Notes under the pieces: generated by a model
What the model was told of the DNA's origin: nothing
Database searches by the model: none
What the model saw: the letters and a program-made list of their open reading frames with translations, nothing else
Part shown: piece by piece, positions 38,608 to 49,521 of the stretch
Layout of the letters: every line of letters begins with the position of its first letter
Numbering within the stretch: the stretch's first letter is position 1
Assembly (NCBI RefSeq): GCF_013177315.1
Contig: NZ_CP053661.1
Coordinates: 3,720,001-3,784,000 of the forward strand
From: Thermoleptolyngbya sichuanensis A183
GTDB taxonomy: Bacteria; Cyanobacteriota; Cyanobacteriia; Elainellales; Elainellaceae
DNA: 64,000 nt
Direction: 5' to 3'
Position numbers and translations under genes: made by a program

Positions 38608-38765
38608 GGGGGAAGAGGGAAGAACGAAGAGGGGAGAAGGAAGAACGAAGAGGGGAGAAGGAAGAACGAAGAGGGGAGAACGAAGAGGGAAGAACGAAGA
38701 ATGAAGAGGGAAGAATGAAGAATGAAGAGGGGAGAGCGAAAGGGGAAGGAATGAAGAGGGGAGGG
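38608..38765. repeat. GA-rich tandem repeat between kinase and menD
   Basis: About 155 bp of nearly pure purine on the plus strand, built from GAAGAACGAAGAGG-type units, then AATGAAGAG variants. It occupies the divergent promoter region. It is the reverse complement of the repeats at 10976-11020 and 20036-20110. Long mirror-like purine tracts can form triplex DNA; no function is shown. Confidence 0.88.
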
Positions 38766-38850
38766 GGATGATGGGATGATGGGATGGTCTGGTTGGACAT
38801 CTCTACTCTACTCTTCCCATTGCGCTAACGCCCTCTCTTCCTCTCGCTGC

Positions 38851-40593
38851 ATGGACTTCCGCAATCTCAACACCCTCTGGGCTTCTGTGCTAACTGAAAC
38901 GCTGGTGCGACTAGGATTGCGGGTGGCGGTGGTGTGTCCGGGGTCGCGGTCGGCTCCGCTGGCGATCGCCCTTGCTCAGCAGTCGGGTCTGGAGGCGATT
39001 CCGGCGCTAGACGAGCGATCGGCTGCCTTTTTTGCCCTGGGCCTGGCAAAGCAAACCGGACGACCGGTGGCCCTGGTCTGCACGTCGGGCACGGCGGGCG
39101 CAAACTTTTATCCAGCGGTGATCGAAGCCCGCGAAAGCCGCGTGCCGCTGCTGGTGTTGACGGCAGATCGTCCGCCGGAACTGCGCGACTGCAACGCGGG
39201 ACAGACGGTTGATCAGCAAAAGCTTTTCGGCAGCTTTGTGAACTGGTATCACGAAGTCGCCACACCCACGGCGGAGTTTTCCCAACTGGCCTACCTGCGC
39301 CAAACTGTGATTCACGCGTGGGAGCGTACCCAGCGACCTGTTGCAGGGGTGGTGCATCTCAATCTGCCTTTCCGCGACCCGCTGGCCCCCGTGCCCCAGC
39401 CAGCGGTATTGGCGCTCAGGGAATCCCTAGATGAAGCCCGTTTCTTTGCCAATGTCGGCTGGGATGACGGAACGCCGGAGCCGTGGCGTAGCCCAGACTG
39501 GGGGCGATCGCTCTCTTCTATTCCCTCTCGCGGCATTATCATCGCAGGCATTGCCCAATTTCCCAATGCGGCTGCGGCCCGGGCCCACTGTCGGGCGATC
39601 GCCCAGCTTTCCTCCTGTCTGGGGTTTCCGGTGCTGGCGGAGGGGCTGTCGCCGCTGCGAAACTATGCCCGCCTCAACCCGTATCTGGTATCGAGCTATG
39701 ACACGCTGCTGCGCGATCCTGACTTGGCGACGGAGCTGGCGCCGGAGGGGGTGCTTCGGATTGGCGAGATGCCCACCAGCAAGGAGTTGCGAAGCTGGCT
39801 GGAGCGCACTCAGCCGCAGCAGTGGGTGGTAGACGGGGGCGATCGCAATCTTGATCCGCTGCACCTGCGGACGGTTCATCTGCGCTGCGCTGTTCAGCAC
39901 CTCGTTCAACACCTGGCCGCGTCGCTGCCCAGCCCCCCCGCGCCGCCGACGGATTACCTGAAGCGCTGGTTGCAGGCAGAGACGGACTGCTGGCAGCAGC
40001 AGCGGCACACCCTGCGATCGCTCGACTCGCTGATCGAAGCCAAGACCGCCTGGGTACTGTCGCAATGCTTGCCGCCGGAAACGCCGCTGATCATCGCCAA
40101 CAGCACGGCCGTTCGCTATGTAGAATGGTTTTGGGAACCGGGCGATCGCGCCATTCAGCCCTTCTGCAATCGCGGCGCAAACGGCATCGACGGCACGCTT
40201 TCGACCGCTCTTGGCATCGCCCACGGCAACCAGCCCAGCGTTTTGCTAACGGGCGACTTGGCGCTGCTGCACGACACCAACGGTTTTTTGCTGCGGCCCC
40301 GCCTGCGGGGCCACCTCACCATCGTCCTGATCAACAATCGCGGCGGCGGCATTTTCGAGAACCTGCCCATCGCCCAGTTCGAGCCGCCATTCGAGGAATT
40401 TTTTGCCACACCGCAGCCCGTGGAATTTGCCCCACTCTGCGCCACCTATGGCATCGCCCACGAACTCGTCCACACCTGGGAGCAGCTTGCCCAGGCGCTA
40501 AAGGTGCTACCTAGCGAGGGGATACGGGTGCTGGAACTCCAGTGCGATCGCAAGCTCAATGCCCGCTGGCTGGCTCAGCGTACCCCGCGCTAG
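38851..40593 (+). CDS. menD: SEPHCHC synthase MenD (phylloquinone pathway)
   Basis: 580 residues from the ATG at 38851; MDFRNLNTLWASVLTETLVRLGLRVAVVCPGSRSAPLA is the conserved start. ThDP-dependent enzyme joining isochorismate and 2-oxoglutarate. The catalytic Glu lies in IPALDERSAAFFALG, the isochorismate pocket in SRSAPL and TADRPPELRDCNAGQTVDQ, and the ThDP motif in LTGDLALLHDTNG...LINNRGGGIF. In cyanobacteria it serves phylloquinone, the photosystem I quinone. It cooperates with the DHNA-CoA thioesterase at 53.4 kb. Confidence 0.95.
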   Translation: MDFRNLNTLWASVLTETLVRLGLRVAVVCPGSRSAPLAIALAQQSGLEAIPALDERSAAFFALGLAKQTGRPVALVCTSGTAGANFYPAVIEARESRVPLLVLTADRPPELRDCNAGQTVDQQKLFGSFVNWYHEVATPTAEFSQLAYLRQTVIHAWERTQRPVAGVVHLNLPFRDPLAPVPQPAVLALRESLDEARFFANVGWDDGTPEPWRSPDWGRSLSSIPSRGIIIAGIAQFPNAAAARAHCRAIAQLSSCLGFPVLAEGLSPLRNYARLNPYLVSSYDTLLRDPDLATELAPEGVLRIGEMPTSKELRSWLERTQPQQWVVDGGDRNLDPLHLRTVHLRCAVQHLVQHLAASLPSPPAPPTDYLKRWLQAETDCWQQQRHTLRSLDSLIEAKTAWVLSQCLPPETPLIIANSTAVRYVEWFWEPGDRAIQPFCNRGANGIDGTLSTALGIAHGNQPSVLLTGDLALLHDTNGFLLRPRLRGHLTIVLINNRGGGIFENLPIAQFEPPFEEFFATPQPVEFAPLCATYGIAHELVHTWEQLAQALKVLPSEGIRVLELQCDRKLNARWLAQRTPR

Positions 40594-40659
40594 GCAGATC
40601 GGGCGTTAAAACGCTTCTCCTAAGCGCCTCTTCTAAACGCCTTTCCTAAAGCACCCTCA

Positions 40660-41298
40660 TCAAGGCTTTGCCTGACTCAGCATCTTGCGAATTTCGTCGT
40701 TTAGCTCACGAAAGACGTGCCGTGGACTCACTTCATCCAGCATTTCCACAATGCGCTGCGTCTGTGCATCAGTCAGTGATGGGTTACCCGTCAGCGATTC
40801 TAGCTTGACCTTCAGAATGCGATCGCGAATCTCGCTTTCCGAAGCCCCATTTGCTACCATATCCGCCACAATCTTGCTGGACTTGGCAAACTGAATGAAG
40901 TCCTTGTTCAGCAGGTCATAGGACAGTTCGCCCTTCTTATTTGTGTAGGCCTTGACGATGGCTTCATACTCGGCGCTGTCTACCGTTGCCACTTCTTCGG
41001 GCGAGGCCTCTTCGTCTTCAGGCGCTTCTCGCACGCCGCTCAGCTTGACCGGGCCCCGACGAGAGTAGGGCATTCCTGCCGTCAGTTCCATCGCCTCCCG
41101 AAAGGCTTCCATCGGAAAGGTTTCGAGGTTAATATTGGCGGCCGGTTCTGGCTCGGCAGTGCGGCGGTTGATGGTTGCCAGACCAGGCTGGGCATTGTCA
41201 TAGCGCAAAATCACAATGCCTGCCTTGCCATCTCTCAACTTTTGGCGATAGGCAGCGGCTTCAATCGTGGAAAGTTCAACAATTTTTGTTCTGATCAT
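40660..41298 (-). CDS. Conserved cyanobacterial protein, unknown function
   Basis: 212 residues, starting MIRTKIVELSTIEAAAYRQKLRDGKAGIVILRYDN. The middle is acidic and loop-rich (APEDEEASPEEVAT); the last 100 residues are helical (EYEAIVKAYTNKKGELSYDLLNKDFIQFAKSSKIVADMV... TQRIVEMLDEVSPRHVFRELNDEIRKML). No signal peptide, membrane helix or catalytic motif is visible. I do not recognise the family. It is flanked by menD (convergent) and tRNA-Gln. Confidence 0.75.
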   Translation of the reverse strand: MIRTKIVELSTIEAAAYRQKLRDGKAGIVILRYDNAQPGLATINRRTAEPEPAANINLETFPMEAFREAMELTAGMPYSRRGPVKLSGVREAPEDEEASPEEVATVDSAEYEAIVKAYTNKKGELSYDLLNKDFIQFAKSSKIVADMVANGASESEIRDRILKVKLESLTGNPSLTDAQTQRIVEMLDEVSPRHVFRELNDEIRKMLSQAKP

Positions 41299-41498
41299 GA
41301 GTCAGACCTTGTACTGGATGACCAAACGGAATCTGGAGTCACCTTACCACTCAATTGACAAGGCTCTGGAAGTGCGCCCCGACACATTCTGCAAAAGTAG
41401 AACAGTTGCAGATGCCGATTCACCGCGCAAATTCACAGTACCGCACTCAGCCCTAGCTTCTAAGGCTTGATGAAGCTAACCACAAAAATTAGAAAAAC

Positions 41499-41569
41499 TG
41501 GGGCGCTAGGATTCGAACCTAGGAATGGCGGGACCAAAACCCGCTGCCTTACCGCTTGGCGACGCCCCA
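41499..41569 (-). tRNA. tRNA-Gln (anticodon TTG)
   Basis: 71 nt on the minus strand. Acceptor TGGGGCG pairs with CGCCCCA; anticodon stem-loop GCGGGTTTTGGTCCCGC has TTG; T-loop GGTTCGAATCC. The first-base T opposite final A is typical of bacterial tRNA-Gln. Confidence 0.95.
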
Positions 41570-41865
41570 ATGGGGATGGCAGGACGCAGACGCTCTTTCG
41601 TTTCCGTCACAGCTTCATTATTCTAACCAATGGTTCTGCAATTTCGCAAGATTTTTGGAAGCAGACTTTTGGCAGAGCTTGAAACCCTGTGGCCCGCAGC
41701 CCCAAAGTCCCCACCTCCTGTCCCTACCTCTTGTCCCCAAATCTGCGCGATTCAGTGTTGCGTTTTGGGGCGGGCGCATTATCGTTATGAATACTACCCG
41801 CAACAAAAATCCGTCCGCGTCCACCATCCATCTGGCTCTAGGGTGAACCTTGCTTTCGTATCGTC

Positions 41866-44800
41866 ATGTCGCAAACCTACGAACATTTGCTGGCTGAAAA
41901 GAACCTGTTAGACCAAGCGCGGCAGGGAAGTGCGGAGGCGATCGCCACCTTGCTCAACCGCAGCCTCAATCCCAGAGGCATCACGGCAATGGCCCGGCTG
42001 GAGCAAGACACGCTGCATGTTCTCGTGGAAGCCGTGCCCGCGCCGCCGCCAGATCTTGCGTCATTTGTTCATCAGGGCATTGCGGGGCTAGGCATGGCCA
42101 CCGCCAAGACGCTCAAAGTTTACGGCCGGCAGCGCGGCATCAGCCAGATCGGATGGCAGCAGGCGTTTAGTCTGGCGACCCCTTCTGGCTTGGGCGGCGT
42201 GTCTACGGTGATGCAGGGAACCCAGGCGGGAAATGGGTTGCCCGTGACCGAGTTTGAACTGGGGGCGGGCGGACAGCAGGTGATTGCGGGCGATCGCCGC
42301 TTGCAGATGACTCCGCATGGTGCGGTGGTGACGCTCTTGCCGCAGCCCTCAGCGCCCTCGCTGCGATCGCGCACCCTGCCCAGCCCCGAAGCGGCCTGCC
42401 CGCCAATGCCCTACCTGGTGGGGCGCGAAAAGGAATTGGACGGGGCGATCGCCGCGCTGGAACAATCCGTGCCCGTCGAGTTTTATGGCGAATCGGGGCT
42501 GGGCAAAAGCGCCCTGGCCCGCGCCCTGGCCCACCAGCCCTCGGTTTTGGGGCTGGCTGCTGAGGGGCTAGTCTACCGGGTCGTCGGCGAGCAGCCCGTC
42601 GAGGATCTCTACCAGAGCCTATTTGAAGATTTTTTTGAAATTGACGAAGGCATTCCCCACAAGCTGAGCGAGGAAGAGGTGCAGTATGCCCTGCGCCAGA
42701 AGCGGGCGCTGGTGGTGCTAGATGACGTGCGCCTGCCGCCCAACGTGCTGGAACGAATGACGCGCAACCTGACTACGCTGGGCCTAATTGTCACGGCTTC
42801 AGAGCGCCATCTGTGGAACAATAGCCACAGTCTGCCGCTGAGCGGATTGCCCCAGAGCGAAGCGGTGAATCTGCTAGAGCGCTATCTAAACGATCCCCTC
42901 ACGCCGGAGCAGCGATCCAGCGCAGAACAGCTTTGCACGTTGTTGTATGGGCATCCGCAGCGGATTTTGCAGGCGGCAATGCTGGTGCGCGATGGACATT
43001 TGTCCCTGCTGGCCATGATCGAGCAGTTGCAGTCAGGGGCGACGCTAGAAGTGCTGGTGCTGCGGGCGTGCGCCACCTTCCCGGATGCCGAGCGGCGCTG
43101 TCTGGCGGCGCTGGCGGTGTTGGGGGAAGTCCCCGTGCAGACGCACCACCTGGCCGGACTGACGGGCACGACCAATCCCCAGCCAATTGTGGCAACCCTG
43201 GTCAGCCGGGGCTTTTTGAGCAGTGACGGGGTGCGCCACACGCTGGCAGGAAATTTGCTGGCTCCCCTGCGGCAGTTCTGGAACCTGGAACAGTGGGTGC
43301 AGCCGGTGGTGCGCCATTTTCTGCACTGGGTCCAGCAGCAGGCTCCCATCAAAGGGGCGCTGTTGCCAGATTTGCCGCTGCTGATGCGGGTGGTAAACCT
43401 GGCTGCTGAAGCAGAACAGTGGAAAGAAGTCGTGCAGTTTGCCCGTGTGATGGACGGCCCGCTAGCGCTGGGGCGACGTTGGGGCGCGTGGGAGCAGGTG
43501 TGGGATGCGGGGCTGCGGGCGGCAGAACATTTGGGCAATTCCCAGGCGATCGCCCTGGCCCACCACCAGCTAGGCACCCGCGCCCTCTGCCTGGGCGACA
43601 GCTTTGCCGCGATTAACTATCTCAACCAGGCGCTGCGCCTGCGGGAAGCCGGGGGCAACGAAACCGCCGCCGCCGCCTCGCGCCACAACCTCAGCCTGCT
43701 GGTGGCTCCGATGCAGCACCTCCAGCCCCAGCCCCAGCAGCCGCCCCAGTATCAGCCCCCGCCGCAATATCCGCCGCAATCCCCACCCCAATATCCAGGG
43801 CCCCAATATCCCTCGCAGATCCAGCCGCCCCAGCCCCAACCGCCCCAATACCCAGCCCCAGAGCCGCAGCCCCAACTGCCGCCGCTGCCAGCCCAGCCTA
43901 CGCCCGCGCCCCATCCGCCCTACCAGCCGCCGCCGCCCATGCCGGGAACCTCCGACCCCGAAGCAGAGGCAGCCTCCTCGCGCTTTTCGCCGCTGCTGTT
44001 GGGGGGACTGGTGGCCTCGCTGCTGCTGGGGGCGCTGGCGGCCTGGCTGATGGTGCGCGATCGCCCGTCCTTCAGTGTCAATCCCAGCAGTCTCACCTTT
44101 TCCAACCAAACGGTTCACACCAGCAGCCAGCCCCAAACCGTGACCCTGCAAAATACAGGCAGTCAGGCGCTACGGCTGGGACGGATTACACCCGTCGGGG
44201 CCAATCCAACGGATTTTCAAGTTGCGGAGCAATGCACCCGCGCTCCACTGCCGCCGGCCCAGTCCTGTACGATCCAGGTCACGTTTACGCCCCAGGGCCA
44301 GGGCGATCGCATTGCGGATCTGGCCTTCAATGACATTACGGGCGTGACCCGCTACACCATTCCCCTGCGCGGCAATAGCCCCAGTGCCATTGGCGGCAGC
44401 CCCAGCCCCGGCAGTCCGTCGCCTACGCCCCCGGTCAATCCTGATGTGGCGCTGCGGTTCAACCCCGGCACGCTGGACTTTGGCGAGTGGCAGGTCAATG
44501 CTCAAACCGGCCAGCGGACGATCGCCCTAGTCAACAACAGCGCCGTTCCCGTGACGATTCAACTGGTGCGGGCCGATGGGCAGGCCCGCAGCGACTTTTT
44601 AGTAAGCGAGCAGTGTACAGGCGGGCCCCTGGCCCCCGGACAAAGCTGCCCGATTTTTGTCGCCTTTCGCCCCACGGCCCCGGGCCAGCGCACGGCGAAT
44701 ATCAATGTGATCGACACCAGCAATCGCCCGTGGAACGTGCCGCTGACGGGCTACGGCGTGGCCACTGCGCCCCAAACGCCCACCCTCAGCATTACGCCCG

Positions 44801-45894
44801 GCCGGGTAGATTTTGGCTCTGTCACGGTTCGCAATACTAGCCGCGAAGAGCGCTTCTTTTTGCAAAGCACGGGGGGCGTGCCCATCCAGCTTCGCAATAT
44901 CAGCATCGAAAGCCGGACGAGTGATTTTCGACTGACGCGCAACACCTGCCCCAGTGACTTGCCGCCGGGGGGCCGCTGCGAGGTGGGCGTGGTGTTTAGC
45001 CCAGAGGGGGAGGGCGATCGCCGCGCTGCCCTGCGGTTCGACAGCAACGACTTTCGGGGCACAGCCCGCGTCATGCTCATGGGTCAGGGTGTGCCGCCTG
45101 CGGTGCCTGCGCTGCGGGTCAACCCGCTATCCATTGACTTTGGCAGCATCGAGCTAGAGCGGGCCAGCGCCCCCCGTGCCGTCACCATTAGCAATATGGG
45201 CACCGCGCCGCTGCTATTGGGCGATATCCGGGTCAATGGCAACCCAGACTTTGTGAGCGATCGCAACTCCTCCATCGGCGCGGAGTGTTCCAACCTCTCG
45301 CTGCGGCCGGGGCAAAGCTGCGGCTTTAACGTCGTCTTTATTCCGCAGGTAGAAGGGTCGCGCAACGCCAATATCGTGATTCCGACAAACACTGGCTCCA
45401 CCTCTGTCGCGCTGCGGGGCAACGGCTCGGTGCAGCGCTTCCCCACCCTCAGCATCCAGCCCACCAGCATCGATTTTGACAATCAGACCATCGGCAACAT
45501 GAGTGCGCCCCGCTCTGTGACCCTGCGAAACAACGGCAATGCGCCCCTGATCCTGGGAAATCTGGGGCTGAGCGGGGAAAACCCGTTTGACTTTGCCACC
45601 TCGAACGACAGCAACTTTGCGATTAGCTGCACCAACGTAACGCTGGCTCCGGGTGAGGTTTGCACCGTCCAGATAATGTTCAACCCAACGGAGCCGGGAT
45701 ATCGCACGGCCCAGTTGGTGATTCCCCACAACGCCCCCAACAGCCCTGGACGGGTCAGGGTCGGCGGCGTGGGGCAGGCCGCGATTACGCCGCTCCCGGA
45801 ACCGCTCCCCGATCCACAGCCTGAACCACCTGGCCCGCCCCTCCGACCGCTGCCTGTGCCCCTACCACAGCCCTTCAACCCGCTGTCGCGCTAG
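41866..45894 (+). CDS. STAND/NB-ARC-like ATPase fused to five ASH domains through a membrane helix
   Basis: 1342 residues, unusual architecture. Residues 1-105 form a domain seen at the start of several cyanobacterial proteins (LLDQARQGSAEAIATLLNRSLNPRGITAMARLEQDTLHV). A P-loop ATPase of STAND type follows: Walker A GESGLGKS at 208-215 and Walker B ALVVLDDV near 282. Winged-helix and TPR-like helices run to about 610. A Pro/Gln-rich stretch (619-699) leads to one transmembrane helix (about 711-729). Then come five repeats of about 100 residues of ASH / choice-of-anchor-D type, each with a strand ending in LxFxxQTVxxxSxPRxVTLxNxG-like motifs, a C-x(8-10)-C pair and GDR/ NPTEPGYR. A short Pro-rich tail ends the protein. 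STAND proteins are molecular switches; the outward ASH domains may sense or bind something in the periplasm. Function is unknown. Confidence 0.85.
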   Translation: MSQTYEHLLAEKNLLDQARQGSAEAIATLLNRSLNPRGITAMARLEQDTLHVLVEAVPAPPPDLASFVHQGIAGLGMATAKTLKVYGRQRGISQIGWQQAFSLATPSGLGGVSTVMQGTQAGNGLPVTEFELGAGGQQVIAGDRRLQMTPHGAVVTLLPQPSAPSLRSRTLPSPEAACPPMPYLVGREKELDGAIAALEQSVPVEFYGESGLGKSALARALAHQPSVLGLAAEGLVYRVVGEQPVEDLYQSLFEDFFEIDEGIPHKLSEEEVQYALRQKRALVVLDDVRLPPNVLERMTRNLTTLGLIVTASERHLWNNSHSLPLSGLPQSEAVNLLERYLNDPLTPEQRSSAEQLCTLLYGHPQRILQAAMLVRDGHLSLLAMIEQLQSGATLEVLVLRACATFPDAERRCLAALAVLGEVPVQTHHLAGLTGTTNPQPIVATLVSRGFLSSDGVRHTLAGNLLAPLRQFWNLEQWVQPVVRHFLHWVQQQAPIKGALLPDLPLLMRVVNLAAEAEQWKEVVQFARVMDGPLALGRRWGAWEQVWDAGLRAAEHLGNSQAIALAHHQLGTRALCLGDSFAAINYLNQALRLREAGGNETAAAASRHNLSLLVAPMQHLQPQPQQPPQYQPPPQYPPQSPPQYPGPQYPSQIQPPQPQPPQYPAPEPQPQLPPLPAQPTPAPHPPYQPPPPMPGTSDPEAEAASSRFSPLLLGGLVASLLLGALAAWLMVRDRPSFSVNPSSLTFSNQTVHTSSQPQTVTLQNTGSQALRLGRITPVGANPTDFQVAEQCTRAPLPPAQSCTIQVTFTPQGQGDRIADLAFNDITGVTRYTIPLRGNSPSAIGGSPSPGSPSPTPPVNPDVALRFNPGTLDFGEWQVNAQTGQRTIALVNNSAVPVTIQLVRADGQARSDFLVSEQCTGGPLAPGQSCPIFVAFRPTAPGQRTANINVIDTSNRPWNVPLTGYGVATAPQTPTLSITPGRVDFGSVTVRNTSREERFFLQSTGGVPIQLRNISIESRTSDFRLTRNTCPSDLPPGGRCEVGVVFSPEGEGDRRAALRFDSNDFRGTARVMLMGQGVPPAVPALRVNPLSIDFGSIELERASAPRAVTISNMGTAPLLLGDIRVNGNPDFVSDRNSSIGAECSNLSLRPGQSCGFNVVFIPQVEGSRNANIVIPTNTGSTSVALRGNGSVQRFPTLSIQPTSIDFDNQTIGNMSAPRSVTLRNNGNAPLILGNLGLSGENPFDFATSNDSNFAISCTNVTLAPGEVCTVQIMFNPTEPGYRTAQLVIPHNAPNSPGRVRVGGVGQAAITPLPEPLPDPQPEPPGPPLRPLPVPLPQPFNPLSR

Positions 45895-46022
45895 TTCGAT
45901 TGCGTGCTGGGAGATGATCTGACCGAGTATTCGAGTCTACCTTTAACCCACTGTCGCGGTAGTTCAATCGCGTGACCACTGGGCGATCGCCCCAAGCAGA
46001 ACTGCGATCGCCCCAATCCGGA

Positions 46023-47672
<1,650 letters not shown>

Positions 47673-47682
47673 TTAAGCAAGT

Positions 47683-48693
47683 TCATGCGCTGACCAGCGG
47701 TTGGGTGATCTCGTTTGGACAGGGCCGCCCCTGCTCAAAGTCGTCTAGGTTGTCCAGGGTGGTTTCGGCAATATCCCTAAGCGCATCTTCAGTGAAAAAG
47801 GCCTGGTGTCCGGTCACGATGACGTTGGGAAACGTAACCAGCCGCTCGAAAACATCATCTTGAATAATCTCATTGGACAAATCTTCAAAAAACAGATCCG
47901 CCTCCTGTTCGTACACATCGAGGCCCAGTGCCCCAATGATTTTACCCTTGAGTGCATCAATTACCGCTTCCGTGTCGATTAGCCCGCCCCGACTGGTGTT
48001 GATCAGCATCACCCCGCGCTTCATCTGGTCGATGGTGTCGGCGTTAATCAGGTGGCGGGTTTCGGGTGTGAGGGGGCAGTGCAGCGAGATAATGTCGGCG
48101 TTTTCAAATAGCTCTGGCAGTTCCACATACTGAGCCGCGCCCAGCGCCGTAAACTGGGGATTTATCCGGTGGTCATAGCCCAAAAGCTGACAGCCAAAGC
48201 CATGCATGATCTGGGCAAAGATCAGACCGATTTTGCCCGTGCCGATGATGCCAACGGTGCGGCCGCGCAGGTCAAACCCCATCAGTCCTTCCAGGCTGAA
48301 ATTTCCGTCGCGGGTGCGGTTGTAGGCTCGGTGAATCTTGCGGTTGAGCGCCAGCACCAGCCCCACAGCAAACTCTGCCACCGAAAAGGGCGAATAGGCA
48401 GCGACGCGGGCAGCCCTGATCCCCAGTTCCGCTGCGGTTTTGAGGTCTACGCCGTTATAGCCTGTGCAGCGCAGCGCGATGAAGCGAGTGCCTCCAGCGG
48501 CGATCGCCCTCAGCGTGGTCGCATCCAACTGGTCGTTCACAAATACACACACCGCTGGAAACCCCGCCGCCAGCACCGCCGTACGGGCATTCAGCGATTC
48601 TTCAATGAACACCAGCTCATGGCCCCGGGTTGCGCCGAGGCTTTCCAGAATTTCGCGGTCGTACGCCTTGGCGCTAAACACTGCCACTCTCAT
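47683..48693 (-). CDS. D-2-hydroxyacid dehydrogenase, D-lactate type
   Basis: About 336 residues from the ATG at 48693 (MRVAVFSAKAYDREILE). Family D-isomer-specific 2-hydroxyacid dehydrogenases. NAD motif is VGIIGTGKIGLIFAQI; catalytic residues lie in NTSRGGLIDTEAV (Arg), LGLDVYEQEADLFFED (Glu) and VTGHQAFFTEDAL (His). The Y-x-x-H-x-x-x-E-type ends and FFTEDAL match D-lactate dehydrogenases that reduce pyruvate in fermentation. Placed between gpmA and pgm, downstream of pyk, which supports a pyruvate-to-lactate role. Confidence 0.9.
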   Translation of the reverse strand: MRVAVFSAKAYDREILESLGATRGHELVFIEESLNARTAVLAAGFPAVCVFVNDQLDATTLRAIAAGGTRFIALRCTGYNGVDLKTAAELGIRAARVAAYSPFSVAEFAVGLVLALNRKIHRAYNRTRDGNFSLEGLMGFDLRGRTVGIIGTGKIGLIFAQIMHGFGCQLLGYDHRINPQFTALGAAQYVELPELFENADIISLHCPLTPETRHLINADTIDQMKRGVMLINTSRGGLIDTEAVIDALKGKIIGALGLDVYEQEADLFFEDLSNEIIQDDVFERLVTFPNVIVTGHQAFFTEDALRDIAETTLDNLDDFEQGRPCPNEITQPLVSA

Positions 48694-48723
48694 GCCAGAT
48701 CCTCGCAAATACCCAGCAATCGC

Positions 48724-49419
48724 CTACAGATCCAGCACCACTTTGTGAGTCACTTCGCCGTGTTCATCAATGTCGTACACAATCGGCACGGCAGTTCCCA
48801 GTTCCAGCTTGGCCACTTCTTCGCCCGACAGCTTATCCAGCTTCATAATGATGGAGCGCAGCGAGTTGCCGTGGGCGGCGATCATCACGTTTTTGCCTTG
48901 CAGCAGGTAGGGCAGAATGGTTTCGTTGAAATAGGGCAAGACGCGGGCCTGCGTGTCTTCCAGGCTCTCGCCACCGGGGGGCGCGATATCGTAGGAACGT
49001 CGCCAGATTTGCACCTGATCGGCTCCGTATTCTGCTGCGGTCTGGGCCTTGTTCAGCCCTTGCAGGTTGCCATAGTAGCGCTCGTCTAGGGCTGCGTTGG
49101 TGAAAATGGGCAGCACTTCGTCTGGATTGTCGTAGTTATCCAGACCTTTCCAGTCGGGGTCGTCGTCGTCGTGCTGAATGATGGGAATCTTGCCGCCGCA
49201 GATGTCGTCGCACTCGGTCAAAATGCAGACTGCGGTTTCAATCGCCCGAATCAGCTTGCTGGTAAACACCACATCTACGCGATATTCCCGCAGCTTGGTC
49301 GAGGCAATCGTTGCTTCGGCGCGGCCCCGTTCGCTCAGCGGCACGTCTACCCAGCCAGTGAACTTATTGACCGCATTCCAGAGGCTTTGTCCATGCCGGG
49401 TCAGGATTAATTTTGCCAT
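48724..49419 (-). CDS. gpmA: 2,3-bisphosphoglycerate-dependent phosphoglycerate mutase
   Basis: About 231 residues from the ATG at 49419 (MAKLILTRHGQSLWN). Interconverts 3- and 2-phosphoglycerate. The phosphohistidine lies in TRHGQS, the second catalytic His in AAHGNSLRS and the acid in DERYYGNLQGL. An upstream in-frame extension to 49512 is not conserved. Separated from the dehydrogenase by 30 bp. Confidence 0.95.
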   Translation of the reverse strand: MAKLILTRHGQSLWNAVNKFTGWVDVPLSERGRAEATIASTKLREYRVDVVFTSKLIRAIETAVCILTECDDICGGKIPIIQHDDDDPDWKGLDNYDNPDEVLPIFTNAALDERYYGNLQGLNKAQTAAEYGADQVQIWRRSYDIAPPGGESLEDTQARVLPYFNETILPYLLQGKNVMIAAHGNSLRSIIMKLDKLSGEEVAKLELGTAVPIVYDIDEHGEVTHKVVLDL

Positions 49420-49521
49420 AGGGTTTAGAGAAGCGTTATACGCTCTGAAATCAGGTGAAGTTAACGGTGAAATTAAAGATGAAACCAAAGGTTTTTTGCA
49501 GCTTGAAACCAAAAGCTAGTG

